Shown here piece by piece: positions 35,201-44,703 of a stretch of 64,000 nucleotides of DNA (position 1 is its first letter; every line of letters starts with the position of its first letter). A program made the translations under genes and the position numbers. The DNA is from Macrosoma leucophasiata (Eukaryota > Arthropoda > Insecta > Lepidoptera > Hedylidae): the NCBI GenBank assembly GCA_036365455.1, contig JAWQUS010000023.1, forward strand, positions 124,001 through 188,000, given 5' to 3'. The notes beneath the pieces are model-generated. The model worked only from the letters and a program-made list of their open reading frames with translations. It ran no database searches and had not been told where the DNA came from.

Positions 35201-37547
35201 AATTAAGAGCTATACAACCAATATGATATAATTAATAGACTTTGCAGTTTATACAATATCGTTAAGATGTCCCTGTTCCCTTAATAAATGTTCTATTTAT
35301 TTTACGCAACATCACATCTCTGCTACACAAAGCTCACATCCCCTTTCTGCTACACTTCTCCACTCCGCTTTGGTGGAAATAACCTGCCAGCTTTGCAGCA
35401 TATCTCCTGTCGTCTCCTCTCCACTTTGGTGGATACTGGGCCTTATGTATGTATGTATTTTCACGCCTTATCCCTTAGGGGGTAGGCAGAATTCGGAGCG
35501 CCGGATATCCCAGTCCTGGCACACCTCCCATGCTTCTTCTGCACTACTGATATACAGAAGTGTATATAGTATATATTTATATGTTTATTCTCAGTGACAT
35601 TCTTGATTATCAATTTCTCAGTTTGTAAACAGACATGTGTATCCTTTGTCATTCACCTTATTTTAATATATTAATTTCGAACATATGAGAAATTCTTATA
35701 ATCCTGAATGATAAATATACATTTTGACTTAGACATTCCTGATGTCTGATAAATAAACATAACATTCATGTTTCATTACTTGCTAATATTAGTTACACCA
35801 CAGTTTAGTTGTAGTGATTTGTAACTTTGTAACTTCATGCCTGTAATCCCCAAAGGCTACCCCTAAAGAGAAGATGTATGTATGCTTGAATGCATGCATT
35901 TACCATGCATGCATTCAAGCATACATACATGCAGGCTCTTCTCAGGGATGCATCACAGGACTTCTGGTCCCCAGTTATTCAGTCCCCAATAATATAATCA
36001 CTAATTGTGATTTATGTATATTTATATATATATAACTTTATATTGGAGATCGGTCAGGCAGAGTGTGAAGTGCCAAATATAATGCGTGTATAATCTATAT
36101 ATTTCCATCAAGACCTATTTAAGTTCTCAATTTCAATATATTTTTCGTTATGTATTGATGAAACTTAATAAGAATTCAAAATAATATTTGAAGAGTAATT
36201 ATGTTAAAATGATAAAATACGAGTAGAATTGCTAAATCCCACATATGAATAACATACCATCATCATATCAGCCATAGGACGTCCACTGCTGAACATAGGC
36301 CTCCCCCAATGACCTCCATGCGGGCGACGTGCATCCAGCGGGTACCTGCAGCCTTGACTAGGTCGTCGGTCCATCTTGCAGGTGGACGCCCTACGCTGTG
36401 CTTGCCGGTACGCGGTCTTCACTCGAGAACCTTTCTGCCCCAGCGGCTATCGGTTCTTCGAGCTATGCGCCCTGCCCATTGCCACTTCACCTTGGAGATC
36501 TGCTTGGTTATGTCAGCGACTTTCGTTCGCCTACGGATTTCTTCATTTCTGATTCGATCCAGTAGGGAAACGCCGAGCATAGCCCTCTCGTTGAGTGACT
36601 TGGAGCTTTCGTACGTGACCATGTCTCGGCACCATAGGTCATCACCGGTAAAATGCCAGGTTAAAGACTCGTCTTCAAGGACTGCAGGATGTTTGACGAG
36701 CTCCTTAACTGCACTGCACTTGGGACACTCGATTGAGGTCTTGGAGCATTGTGCTGAGATCTTCCAGCGACTCTGCCATGACTATAATATTGTCGGCAAA
36801 CCAAAGGTGAGTGATGTATTCGCCGTAGACATTCGATGCCTAGTCCTTGCCATTCCAGGAGCTTGAAGGCGTCTTCCATTACATTGGTGAAGAGCAGAGG
36901 TGAAATTACATCTCCCTGTCTCACTCCCCTCTGCAAAGAAATTGCCTTCGTGTATTAAAGAGGTTCTGGAGGACTTTCAGTAAAGGTAATCCATCTGCTT
37001 ACAGCTTTGTTGTGATTCTGTCCTCTCCAGGCGCCTTGTTGTTCTTAAGCTGTGAAGGCCATCCTAATCTTCGGTATAGTGTCGGGTTAATTTGGCTCTT
37101 GGGTCTCTGACCAAATCAGAGATGACGTACCATATTGCAACAAAACACTTTGTTTTACTAAACCTGGCATAGCATACCTAAATCTACATCAGCAAGTCCA
37201 AGAAGTTTCTGCTGGTAGCGGGAGAGGGGCACGGGCTGCTGTCGAGATGGCAGCAGGCACACAGCATAGTGAATAGTGTTGGCTGTCAGCACCGCACTTA
37301 TGAAAACCTCCACATAAACCAGAAATGACACGTACCCCACAGTATAGTGTACAGACCTGTACATGGTAAAGGAATAATATGTTATCAACATGCAAAAAAA
37401 ATTGTTGAACTTGGGAATAAATGTAACTAAGATCAATATATGAAAAAGTACTTACAAATCGTAAAGGAATACTATGAGAACTAGGAGGTTAACAATGATC
37501 CATTTCATCGCCGTAGCGCGCTTCTTTTTTATATAATTCAGGTCCAT
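26088..37547 (-). CDS. Tmem209: Transmembrane protein 209 (Tmem209), nine exons, complete
   Basis: Nuclear-envelope protein; the human protein is reported to bind the nucleoporin Nup205. Nine exons give 1461 nt, 486 aa (human about 561). Exon 1 starts in a perfect context (CACCATGG). Two membrane segments lie at the N-terminus (MKWIIVNLLVLIVFLYDL; GYVSFLVYVEVFISAVL). A long Ser/Pro-rich linker follows in exon 3, then SPRFSRSYDGLGSDY. The conserved C-terminal domain includes QWIHVTILERL-like WIHVTILERL, ELSRGGCLSDFRWSGGG, KPTDAEIVLHLFATYLD, PPHYVLALRED, GRNNLMHTLLLLLA and the ending LHLGPAGLNMLWILGR. These align in order with vertebrate TMEM209. All junctions are GT/AG and in phase. Three exon edges (exons 4, 8, 9) are expanded into minisatellites. 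It converges with TRIP13. Confidence 0.95.
26284..26408. mobile_element. Foldback MITE, copy 3
   Basis: AGCCTGGGTTGCACCACGAC ... GATGTGGTGCAACCCTGGCT. Same family as 5409-5551. Lies in Tmem209 intron 8 between exon 9 and the 97-bp array. Confidence 0.88.
26480..27900 (-). repeat. 97-bp minisatellite made of the 3' half of Tmem209 exon 8 with its splice donor
   Basis: Fifteen copies (including the true exon at the right end), mostly 97 bp, some about 83 bp where a GC-rich spacer is shorter. On the minus strand each copy encodes HALAIHRVTARPPHYVLALR EDTIE or EDTIG and then |GTGAGCCCCC. Two variant types largely alternate: ATCGGG with GCTGGC, and ATCGAG with GTTGGC, so the array has grown by units of two. 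The copies fill the 5' part of intron 8, giving 15 tandem donors. Confidence 0.95.
27806..27958 (-). CDS. Tmem209: Tmem209 exon 8
   Basis: Acceptor tgtacgcag|ATGCCGCAG, donor ACCATCGAG|GTGAGC. Encodes MPQTGNPRPFSSEHVSSAPA and ALAIHRVTARPPHYVLALRE with DTIE. The 3' half of the exon with its donor is the unit of the 97-bp array that follows. Confidence 0.92.
28098..28222 (-). CDS. Tmem209: Tmem209 exon 7
   Basis: Acceptor gcgcgcag|AGTTGTCC, donor GACGTACAG|GTACTC. Encodes the family signature ELSRGGCLSDFRWSGGGADW and PTDAEIVLHLFATYLDVQ. Confidence 0.95.
28223..28760. other. Tmem209 intron 6
   Basis: Moderate GC, no open frame or repeat family recognised. Confidence 0.5.
28761..28995 (-). CDS. 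Tmem209: Tmem209 exon 6
   Basis: Acceptor gtgtggcag|TGGATCCACG, donor ATCGCCG|GTGCGTAC. Encodes WIHVTILERLRAALDAAREE, a Pro/Ala-rich stretch, then ALLPFLDLPAAADQRYYVRR. Confidence 0.92.
29388..29500 (+). mobile_element. LINE fragment (same family as 12962-15450)
   Basis: Encodes [12 protein letters not shown] and, after a frame break, KKEEAWL, matching [15 protein letters not shown] ... [10 protein letters not shown] of the larger copy. Confidence 0.7.
29620..29663. repeat. 20-bp-arm hairpin
   Basis: GACATGAAAATTTGACAGCA, 4-base loop, then its exact reverse complement. In Tmem209 intron 5. Probably part of a foldback element. Confidence 0.7.
29995..30385. repeat. Diverged direct repeat of about 95 bp
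   Basis: 29995-30095 and 30290-30385 share AATCAGTTACAGAA-TTAAATC and CTTGGTTTATTTGGTC, with AATAATTTTCC upstream in both. Function unknown. Confidence 0.6.
30550..32160 (+). mobile_element. RTE-type non-LTR retrotransposon, old copy, split by a younger RTE
   Basis: 30581-30966 encodes LRFADDLIIFSECPKKLELM (catalytic ADD) and GLTMNTSKTKMMTN. After the insert, 31698-32042 continues with MCILPSLTYG, then ERSVLGVKRKDRIRLKEIK and WKWTGHLLRETKEKWTKVIT. Two stop codons and a frameshift near 31950 show decay. The reading frame is continuous across 30972 to 31698 when the insert is ignored. Confidence 0.92.
30973..31686 (-). mobile_element. RTE-type retrotransposon, younger, 5'-truncated, inserted into the older RTE
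   Basis: Minus-strand frame 31708-30986 encodes AMERAMLGVSLRDRIRNEEI, LKWQWAGHIARRTDGRWGRA and GKRSVGRPPTRWTDDLVKVA, the C-terminal region of lepidopteran RTE endonuclease-reverse transcriptases. Its 3' end reads ATGATGATGAAAC on the minus strand. Flanked by an 11-bp target duplication GATAAGTGTTT at 30962-30972 and 31687-31697. The coding frame in the insert is still open. Confidence 0.93.
32570..32625 (-). mobile_element. Fragment of the GGCATCGCTATTACGCATAT repeat
   Basis: Reverse-oriented piece: ACGAAATATCGTTTTACTTG ... GCGATGTCGTTT. See copies at 37888-38285 and 39455-39855. Confidence 0.7.
32699..32805 (-). CDS. Tmem209: Tmem209 exon 5
   Basis: Acceptor cgtccag|ATAACAGC, donor CGACTG|GTGAGA. 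Encodes SKSEEGSPQGSPQVWWRLDL and DPQRLTQWNLNLRL. Confidence 0.88.
32850..33650 (-). repeat. 73-bp minisatellite made of the 3' edge of Tmem209 exon 4 with its splice donor
   Basis: About twelve units. On the minus strand each encodes YQLAATGP or YQLAASGP and continues CCCCG|GTAAGTACACC or CCCCG|GTAAGAACACC. From 33085 to the exon the two variants alternate regularly, forming a 146-bp higher-order unit. The left end (32850-33080) is more irregular, with one unit reading GGTACCGGTAAGAAC. The array occupies the start of intron 4, placing about eleven extra consensus 5' splice sites after the real one. Confidence 0.95.
33630..33733 (-). CDS. Tmem209: Tmem209 exon 4
   Basis: Acceptor tgtggcag|GCAGTACGAAG, donor GGCCCCG|GTAAGTACACC. 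Encodes QYEERRRAESG, a Pro/Ala stretch and YQLAATGP. Phase fits both neighbours. The donor end is the seed of the array at 32850-33650. Confidence 0.88.
33961..34288 (-). CDS. Tmem209: Tmem209 exon 3
   Basis: Acceptor ttatttccag|ATTCATCG, donor TACTTGAG|GTAGGT. Encodes a Ser/Pro-rich disordered linker of about 70 residues and then SSPRFSRSYDGLGSDYF. 328 nt. Confidence 0.9.
34308..34600 (-). mobile_element. SINE-like element (copy S2)
   Basis: T-run then ATGTAACGAAAGTGGCAAAC ... GTACATTACCACCGAACCGG ... GGTAATGCGGTGGTGCCTAC ... CTCTACCACCAATAAAAAC. It inserted only about 20 bp upstream of the Tmem209 exon 3 acceptor (34288). Confidence 0.9.
35049..35122 (-). other. tRNA-like element, copy 1
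   Basis: Minus strand begins GACTTCA and ends TGAAGTC, a perfect 7-bp acceptor stem over 74 nt, with TAGCTTAGTGG in the D-arm position and a T-arm GCAGGTTCGATTCCTGC (perfect stem). The anticodon stem is imperfect. It shares flanks (GAAAGAAAAATTTGACTTCAGGC; ATAGACTTTGCAGTTTATAC) with 60332-60407, so it belongs to a dispersed family and is more likely tRNA-derived than a working tRNA gene. Confidence 0.7.
35445..35560 (-). mobile_element. 3' fragment of the 12962-15450 LINE family
   Basis: TTTTCACGCCTTATCCCTTA ... GGTAGGCAGAATTCGGAGCG ... CCCAGTCCTGGCACACCTCC, matching 12965-13055. A further scrap lies at 36048-36090. Confidence 0.75.
35874..35930. repeat. Perfect 26-bp-arm hairpin
   Basis: Arms 35874-35899 and 35905-35930 are exact reverse complements (core GCTTGAATGCATGCAT), loop TTACC. 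Lies in Tmem209 intron 2. Confidence 0.9.
36256..37100 (-). mobile_element. RTE-type retrotransposon, decayed copy
   Basis: Minus strand encodes MQRGVRQGDVISPLLFTNVM (RT palm), then NERAMLGVSLLDRIRNEEIR and KVKWQWAGRIARRTDSRWGR, with several frame breaks. Its 3' end (36256) matches that of 30973. Ends about 80 bp from Tmem209 exon 2. Confidence 0.88.
37178..37356 (-). CDS. Tmem209: Tmem209 exon 2
   Basis: Acceptor catgtacag|GTCTGTACAC, donor GATTTAG|GTATGC. Second membrane segment, then SRYQQKLLGLADVD, parallel to SPGQQTLLGL of the vertebrate protein. Confidence 0.92.
37456..37547 (-). CDS. Tmem209: Tmem209 exon 1
   Basis: ATG in CACCATGGAC context; encodes MDLNYIKKKRATAMKWIIVN and the first membrane helix. 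Donor GATTT|GTAAGT. Confidence 0.9.
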
Positions 37548-37887
37548 GGTGCGCCGCACTAACAGCTGGTTGGGATAGCTACACCTATCGTACACAATAA
37601 ACATATTTTTTATGATAAATAAAGCTATCATGTATCGTAATGCATAATATCTAAACCTGTAGCTTCCACTGCATATACTTACATTTTAGTATGGTCTCAA
37701 ATTCTCACATGAAAAGTTCGCACTGTATTTACAGATAGCAATTTTATGTACACTTATTGTAATGTATTTGTATTGTATTTACAAAAATTTGTAAGGGAAT
37801 TCAATTACATTTCTTCACAATACTCCACATTTCACACTTAGTGTGCCGCTAAAATTAATTGTAGATTTGATTTTTTTTTTTTTTTTT

Positions 37888-38285
37888 TTTTGTTATTATG
37901 GCATCGCTATTACGCATATTGCCAGTGTCAAGTAAAACGATATTTCATATTTATTAAAGCAGCGTAAAAGTTAGTTTAAGTCATCAAGTATAATATGTAA
38001 GTATCAAGGATATAAGTTATCAAGTAAAATATGTCAGTCAAGTGAGTTACAATCAAGTTATTCGAGTAAAGCGATGGGCTACTTTACCAGAACATTTACA
38101 ATGAAGTTTTGGAGGCAACCTGAAAGGTCGTGTTTTCGCACTGTTATTCTATTTTACTATACACGGGCACTGTAATAAACCTATATCAAACAAAATGCCA
38201 CCAATTTTATTCAATATAACTTAAAAATACACCATGAAAATGAAATAAAATAAGAGCACCATACGCCCCTTTCAAGGTTCCCGCG
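37888..38285 (+). mobile_element. Dispersed repeat family (GGCATCGCTATTACGCATAT), copy A
   Basis: Starts near a poly-T tract with TTATTATGGCATCGCTATTA and runs to CCCCTTTCAAGGTTCCCGCG. Near-identical to 39455-39855, and its second half recurs inverted at 39962-40190. Non-coding, class not identified. Confidence 0.8.
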
Positions 38286-38331
38286 AAAACTCCGTAGTCC
38301 GTAGATTTGATTTGTAGATTTGTAGTGATTG

Positions 38332-38930
38332 TAGTGATGCGACTCGAGCCCTGTTTTTACTCGAGTCACTCGAGTGAATTTGTCAAACTCGTACTCGATT
38401 GAAAAAAAAATATTACTCGAGTCTCTATGCACTCGAGTTACCGAGTCAACTCGGCGCATCGAGTTAATTCTGTTGCCACTAGATGTCACTTCACTACTCT
38501 ATTTTACTTATCTGTGTCAGGCCGGTACAAACAAATCAAAACTGACAGGTTTAAACTTGCATCTCGTAGTTAACCGTACTTTAAGTTTTTTTTACCAAAA
38601 TTGATTGAATATTAGTGTTTAAAAGTGAAAAATACGTAAAAGAGTTGATATTCTTAGTATTGGTGAATATAAATTAAAGTGTAAAAGTGATTATACCTTA
38701 GGTATTTGATTGTAAGTAACCTACTTAATTTTATTGTTAAAAAATATGAGTGAATAAGAAAATAAAAATTGCACTCGAATTGCAAACTTGCAACTCGAGT
38801 GTGATTTTCTACTCGATTGAGATTTTTACTCGAGTGAGATTTTTTACTCGAGTGACTCGAAAACTCGAGTATGTAAAATACTATACTCGAGTGACTCGAG
38901 TCACAAAATTCCATTCGAATCGCATCACTA
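38332..38930. mobile_element. Non-autonomous hAT-type element with ACTCGAGT palindrome arrays
   Basis: Begins TAGTGATGCGACTCGAG and ends TTCGAATCGCATCACTA. Flanked by a perfect 8-bp target duplication AGTGATTG at 38324-38331 and 38931-38938, the hAT hallmark. The palindrome ACTCGAGT or one-base variants is clustered in the first 130 bp and last 150 bp. The centre is AT-rich and non-coding. 599 bp. Confidence 0.9.
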
Positions 38931-39005
38931 AGTGATTGTAGCGCACTTAGCACGCGATTCACAGACCAATAAAGCGATTGGCGATTTCGTTCACACAGTT
39001 CACAG

Positions 39006-39426
39006 TAGGGATGGCGATCTGAGATCGATTATCGGAAGATCGATCTTTTAGACCGAAAAGATCGATTATTTGCATCGATTCACTGCACTGAATCGATCTA
39101 GTGAATCGATACTCTACCTTGGAAAATCGAAGATCGACCTTGTTGCTTCATTACTTAAAGGAAACATGCAGTAAATACAGTAAAAAGAGACGACACATAA
39201 ATCATAACATTTAACGTGTAATATGAAGCAACTCTCGACTTCCTTTTTTTTTTTGCTAGTCACTTATATTTGATTGAATTTGAAGTTGACATGAACCAAA
39301 TTGAAAAAATGTCGATTAATCGGAAATCGATTATTTAGACGTCGATACAATAGTGGATCGATTTTTTACTCTTCGATTCGAATCGATTCAAAGATCGATC
39401 TTTTTCAGAAAGAATCGCCATCCCTA
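39006..39426. mobile_element. Non-autonomous hAT-type element with ATCGATT arrays
   Basis: Begins TAGGGATGGCGATC and ends AAAGAATCGCCATCCCTA. Perfect 8-bp target duplication GTTCACAG at 38998-39005 and 39427-39434. ATCGATT/AATCGAT motifs crowd both ends. 421 bp, only 60 bp from the previous hAT element. Confidence 0.92.
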
Positions 39427-39454
39427 GTTCACAGACCAATTGAAAATATTTTTT

Positions 39455-39855
39455 TTTTGTTATTATGGCATCGCTATTACGCATATTGCCTTTGTCAAGT
39501 AAAACGATATTTCGTATTTATTTAAGCAGCGTCAAAGTTAGTATAATATCAAGTATAATATGTAAGTATCAAGTATATAAGTTATCAAGTACAATATGTC
39601 ATCCAAGTGAGTTACAGTCAAGTTCTTCGAGTAAAGCGATGGCTACTTTACCAGAACACTTACAATGAAGTTTTGGAGGCAACCGGAAAGGTCGTGTTTT
39701 CGCACTGTTATTCTATTTCACTATACACGGGCACTGTAATGTCTGTAATAAACTATCAAACAAAATGCCACCAAATTTATTCAATATAACTTAAAAATAC
39801 ACCAAGAAATAAAATAAGAGCACCATAAGCCTCTTTCAAGGTTCCTGCCAAAACT
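39455..39855 (+). mobile_element. Dispersed repeat family (GGCATCGCTATTACGCATAT), copy B
   Basis: TTATTATGGCATCGCTATTA ... GCGATGGCTACTTTACCAGA ... CAAAATGCCACCAAATTTAT ... CTCTTTCAAGGTTCCTGCC. Parallel to copy A along its whole length. Confidence 0.8.
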
Positions 39856-39961
39856 CCAATTGAATAATGATTTCGTTCGTTGGTTGATTTCACAGAACAG
39901 ACAGACTGACAGACGATAAATTAATTCGATTCCAGATCCAGAATCCTGATTTGGGAATATA

Positions 39962-40190
39962 GCGGGAACCTTGAAAGAGGCGTATGAGTGGTGCTCTTAT
40001 TTTATTTCATTTTCTTAGTGTATTTTTGAGTTATATTAAATAAAGTCGGTGGCATTTTGTTTGATATAGGCTTATTACAGTACCCGTTTATGTGAAATAC
40101 GGGCTTTCTCTGCGAGTGAAACAGTGCGAAAACACGGTTTTTCAGTTTGCCTCCAAAACTTCATTTAAAATGTTCAGGTAAAATTATTTT
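39962..40190 (-). mobile_element. Dispersed repeat family, copy C (inverted half)
   Basis: AGCGGGAACCTTGAAAGAGG ... GGTGGCATTTTGTTTGATAT ... CAGTTTGCCTCCAAAACTTC, the reverse complement of the 3' half of copies A and B. Confidence 0.78.
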
Positions 40191-40358
40191 TAAATTAAAA
40201 AAAAACTGCCTTCAAAAATATTCAAAACTGAATAGACATAAAACACTAAAAAGCGAAAAATAAACTCAATTAGTTATGATATGTTCTTAGGTTTTCGCGA
40301 GCTACACTCATTGAAATAAAACTATTTTTATGAGATGCAGAGACAACAACCTGATATA

Positions 40359-40593
40359 GGTCGCGCCACGTAAAAAGAACGCTGGAAGAAAGTAGAAGGG
40401 ATGTGTTCGCGCATCGGTAAACTCGCGCACGAAAGTACTAGCCCTATTGGTTTATTTTTGATCTAGCTTTCGCTTGCGGTTTCGTGTATTGGTAGGCAGA
40501 TTGAAAACTATATTACATAGAATAACATAAAATGAAATAAAAACACATGACGCGCAGCTTTGACCGCCAGCGTTCTTTTTACGTGGCGCGACC
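40359..40593. mobile_element. MITE with 27-bp perfect inverted ends
   Basis: Ends GGTCGCGCCACGTAAAAAGA(ACGCTGG) and the exact reverse complement, flanked by TATA on both sides (TA or TATA target duplication). 235 bp, non-coding. Confidence 0.92.
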
Positions 40594-42094
40594 TATACCA
40601 GTATGTGTGCGCATTGCTCCAACAAAAGACATAAAAAAGAGCAATATCATCCTCCGCCAAGCAAGTACTAAATTATTATGCACAGACCAATCAGCCTTCC
40701 TATAGACTGAGAATGTTCAATTTATTGCATACAATTCGTTCTGTCAACTGCTTGAAGGCAGACGAAGTGGGACGTTTCGTTCTAATTCTAAAAATCATAA
40801 TATTTCAAAATCATAGGGATGACTAACAAACTTCGTTTATATCGAAAAATGGCAAAGTTTTATGAACTGCTGAGGAAATGGGACTATATTGTTAACAGAT
40901 TTTCGTTATAATATAATACGAGAAAAAAATAAAGAAAATGTTTTTATTTTGGATAAATATTTACATTTTTTTAGATACCTACATAAGTAAAGTCATTAAA
41001 AATTTAAAAATACAGACAGCGAATAAGATAAAATAAAAACAGATAGGTCATAGTAAATTTAAATCATATTTATAAAATTTCACATTTTCTTCGCGATTAA
41101 GGTATACCTATACTTGTAATCTCTAGTGCCAATAGTTTTTGCGCTCAACCGCGGACGGACAGACAGACAGACGGACATGGCGAAACTGTAAGGGTTTCTT
41201 GTTTACTACGGAACCCTAAGTACCCTTATTAAAACTGAAAAAAAAACCTATTAAATTCTAGCTGTCCCGACGACCTTCTATCGCCTTATAGGTATAAAAA
41301 AATATGTATGTCCAAGAATAAAAAAATATTTGCCTTGAATCATCCTTCTTACTTAGGGATATTGTTGGGGTTTCTGCCGTAGACAGTACCCTCGGTTGTG
41401 AGTTAAAATTGTTAGGAGTTCACACCAAGTAAACCAACGTTAAAAGGTTATAGTAGAATATTTATTGAGGCGCACTTTTTGTTGTGAAATACAATGACTC
41501 GCGTACGTTATGTTATGTTATCAAGCTACGACTGGCTTAATTAGATAACTAACATTAAAAATGCTGTGTGAGCAATATTGGCTCGTGCAGGTATGAGAAA
41601 TTGATGTTGGCCCATTCTCAGACCTACCAATAGGCACACAAAATTTCATGAGAATCGGTAAAGCCGTTTCAGAGAAGTATGTTCACTAACATTGTGACAC
41701 GAGAATTTTATATATGGAAATATCCCATAATCCTTGCTCCATCAATTTACCCCACTTTCCCTAATTATACCGACTATATCGATAAGACTTTAAGAGCCTC
41801 CCTAGACTTCCATCCGTCTGTAATGTAATTATTGACAATGCTCATGACGTCTATGAAAAAACGAAATAGCGAATTACGTGCATACGAAGAAAAGATATAT
41901 CATTTTTTTTAATACGTCAAAGAACACATCATGACCAGCGTAATTTGAGCTACCATGAATATTATTCTATATTATTTAATTTTAAGATTTTCATTTTAAG
42001 ATGGCGTATAATATCAGCTAGATTTACAAACAGATTTACTAGATTTTGTAGCGTATGCGTTGACAGAAACCGTTCGCCCTACATAGGGTGTCTA
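40594..42094. other. Intergenic, AT-rich, repeat debris
   Basis: Only a fragment of the GACAGACAGACAGACGG / TACGGAACCCTAA repeat at 41150-41220 is recognised. No gene seen. Confidence 0.5.
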
Positions 42095-44465
42095 TTGGAT
42101 CCATAGTCGATGTTATTATGTCAGCTAATTATTCAACAAAACCATTCGGAAATCGCACATACAGAACACGACATCAGTGAAGTCTCTAAAACCCTCGAAA
42201 ATACATTAAAAATAGGAGATTGGCAAAATTGTAACGAACAAACCGACTTACGCGCAAAATTTACATTAAATAACTGCAAAATTAAACAAATAAGTAAATA
42301 CGAAAAATTTGAAAAACAGTCGGTTACGGGTCAAAAACATTCAAATCTGAACACACCCATAGACAACGACAAGTCATCCGTCAATGTCAACTTCAAAGCA
42401 GTTGTCAATCTATCAAATCAAAACAAACTTTGGATGATTCGACTATTGGGGTCATAGATTAAACTTTGCACCAGCTCCATTGAGGATACCGTACGAAGAG
42501 ATTATCAGTTACGTCGAGGACTGCGTCATTAGGAATCAAATTCCAAAGGAGACAGCCGAGGAAATCCGACAGGACGTATCGTCTGCTTTACGACACTGCC
42601 GGCCACCAAAACCTAATCTGTCTCGTGAAGAACTCCGCTCACTGACAACGTTGAGACGATCAGAAGACATCATCGTCCTCCTTGCTGATAAAGGAAACGC
42701 TACGGTTGTGATGGACACGTCAGACTGCAATGATAAAATCTTATCGCTGTTATCGGATGAAAGCACATATAAAAAGGTAAACAAAGACCCCATCTCTAGT
42801 ATATTAAAAAAGACTACCGATTTACTGCATAAATATTCATATTCATTGGATCTTGACGTACCAAAACTTTTACCTGCTTGTCCAAACATTAAATACATAA
42901 GACTGGTGCTCCCCTTCGTCCCATAGTTAGTCAAATTGACACTCCAACTTACAAATTGGCAAAACATGTGGCACTGATACTTTCACCACTGCGGGGACAC
43001 ACTAGAGCGTATGTCAAAGACTCGTACAGTTTTATTGCTGAAGTCAAACATCTACAACTATCAGCAAATGAAACAATGGTCAGCTTCGATGTTAAATCCT
43101 TATTTACATGTTCACCGGTTAAGGATTGTGTCGAGATTGTTAAAAGTAAGCTAATTGCTCACAATCCCCGTCAATATGCAGAACTACTTGAATGGTGCCT
43201 GACATCTGGCTATCTAATGTGGAATGGGGAATTCTACCTACAAATAGACGGAGTTGCCATGGGCTCCCCAGTTTCTCCCATAGTTGCCGATATATTCATG
43301 GAGGACTTTGAGGAGAGAGCCCTGAGCACTACAACCATAACACCTCGCATTTATAAACGATATGTAGATGACACATTCACCATATTGGATAGCAATAATG
43401 TTTCTGTTTTTCATTCACATCTCATATCCATACACCATAAAATCAAATTCACTATGGAATTGGAACAGGACAATAAATTAGCCTTCTTAGATACTTTATT
43501 AATTAGAAACACCAATAACGCACTCAGTCACACTGTGTTTAGGAAGTCTACCCATACTGATAGGTACCTTAATGGTGAATCACACCATCACCCGGCATAT
43601 TTATCTGCCGTTGGCTCATCTCTATTTCAGAGAGCATGAGGCATTTGTGACGACCACCATCTTCAGGGGGAGCTGAAGCACCTACGCCAGGTGCTACATA
43701 ACAACAAGCTCCATGTACCACCCGTCTGTCACAGAGGCCACGTGAAACCACCTACAGTAGAACGACAACCAGCTGATTTTATCTGTGACACCCTTAACGT
43801 AAGGTAGTATCCTTACGTTAAGGGTGTCACAGATAAAATCAGCAACATTTTAAAAAAGAATTCCATTAAAACTGTTTTCAAACCATATAAAAAGATTCAT
43901 CAGTATTTAAGACCCATTAAAAGTAATATGCCTTTACAAAATTCTGGCATTTATAAATTAGATTGTGATTGTGGACTCATATTGGTCAAACGAAGAGAGC
44001 TGTATCCACCCGCGTTAAAGAGTACATTGCTGATGTCAAAAACCGAAGAACAGGGAGGTCTGCAGTCTGTGAACACATAGCAGATAAGCCGAACCATTAC
44101 ATCTGGTTTGATAAAATTCAAATACTCGCTAGAGAACACAAACCCATTCCACGAATGGTACGTGAGGCTATTGAAATTAAAAAACACTCAAATTTCAATA
44201 GAGAAGATAGATGGCGATTATCAACATCATGGGATCCCATACTTAGCAATATTAAATCCCAGCCGCAGCAGTCTGCAAGATCTCAAGATACCATAAGTAA
44301 TTATTGTGTTAATCCTGAACGCGTTTACGAAATCGATGGAGGTAGCTACATATATATATTTTTTTCAAACATCTGTCAGACAAATGTCACCTCAGTCTGT
44401 CCGGGACCACGGAAGCTGAAAAGCGACCGAAACGTCGGGTTGATTTTAAAAATCATTTTAGTTTA
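42095..44465 (+). mobile_element. Penelope-like retroelement (RT plus GIY-YIG endonuclease), frameshifted
   Basis: N-terminal region 42110-42470 (VVNLSN, then LNFAPAPLRIPYEEI over a frame break). 42480-42926 has the conserved IIVLLADKGNATVVMD. 42956-43639 is the RT: VSFDVKSLFTCSPV, IDGVAMGSPVSPIVADIFME and YKRYVDDTFTI (catalytic YVDD). From about 43925 the GIY-YIG endonuclease reads [28 protein letters not shown] over a one-base shift, then [15 protein letters not shown]. At least four frame breaks, so not active. Such elements end in this endonuclease domain, as seen here. Confidence 0.93.
43772..43843. repeat. 33-bp-arm perfect hairpin inside the Penelope-like element
   Basis: Arms 43772-43804 and 43811-43843 are exact reverse complements (core GACACCCTTAACGTAAGG), loop TAGTAT. 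Lies between the RT and the GIY-YIG domain. Confidence 0.92.
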
Positions 44466-44514
44466 ATATACGCGAGATAAATCCGTAAAAATAGTTTTAT
44501 TTACTACAATGTGC

Positions 44515-44700
44515 CACCGTAACCCGCTCAATTCTTCCTCCAGTTCCATGACGTTCTCGTCAGTCCGCAGCGTCCGTACGTTGTATGTTGCCAGGGCCAG
44601 TTGTCGTCGGGTGTGGTACCCTGGCATCTCCCGGTGATTCTTAGCACCTCCTGCCCCGCCGTTACCATGACCGGTACCACCATGGTCAGGAATAACTCGG
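44515..44700 (-). mobile_element. LINE 5' fragment, inverted relative to 17850-18020
   Basis: Reverse complement contains GGTACCGGTCATGGTAACGG and TACAACGTACGGACGCTGCG, nearly identical to the same stretch at 17870-17990 upstream of and at the start of the endonuclease. Confidence 0.85.
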
Positions 44701-44703
44701 AAC

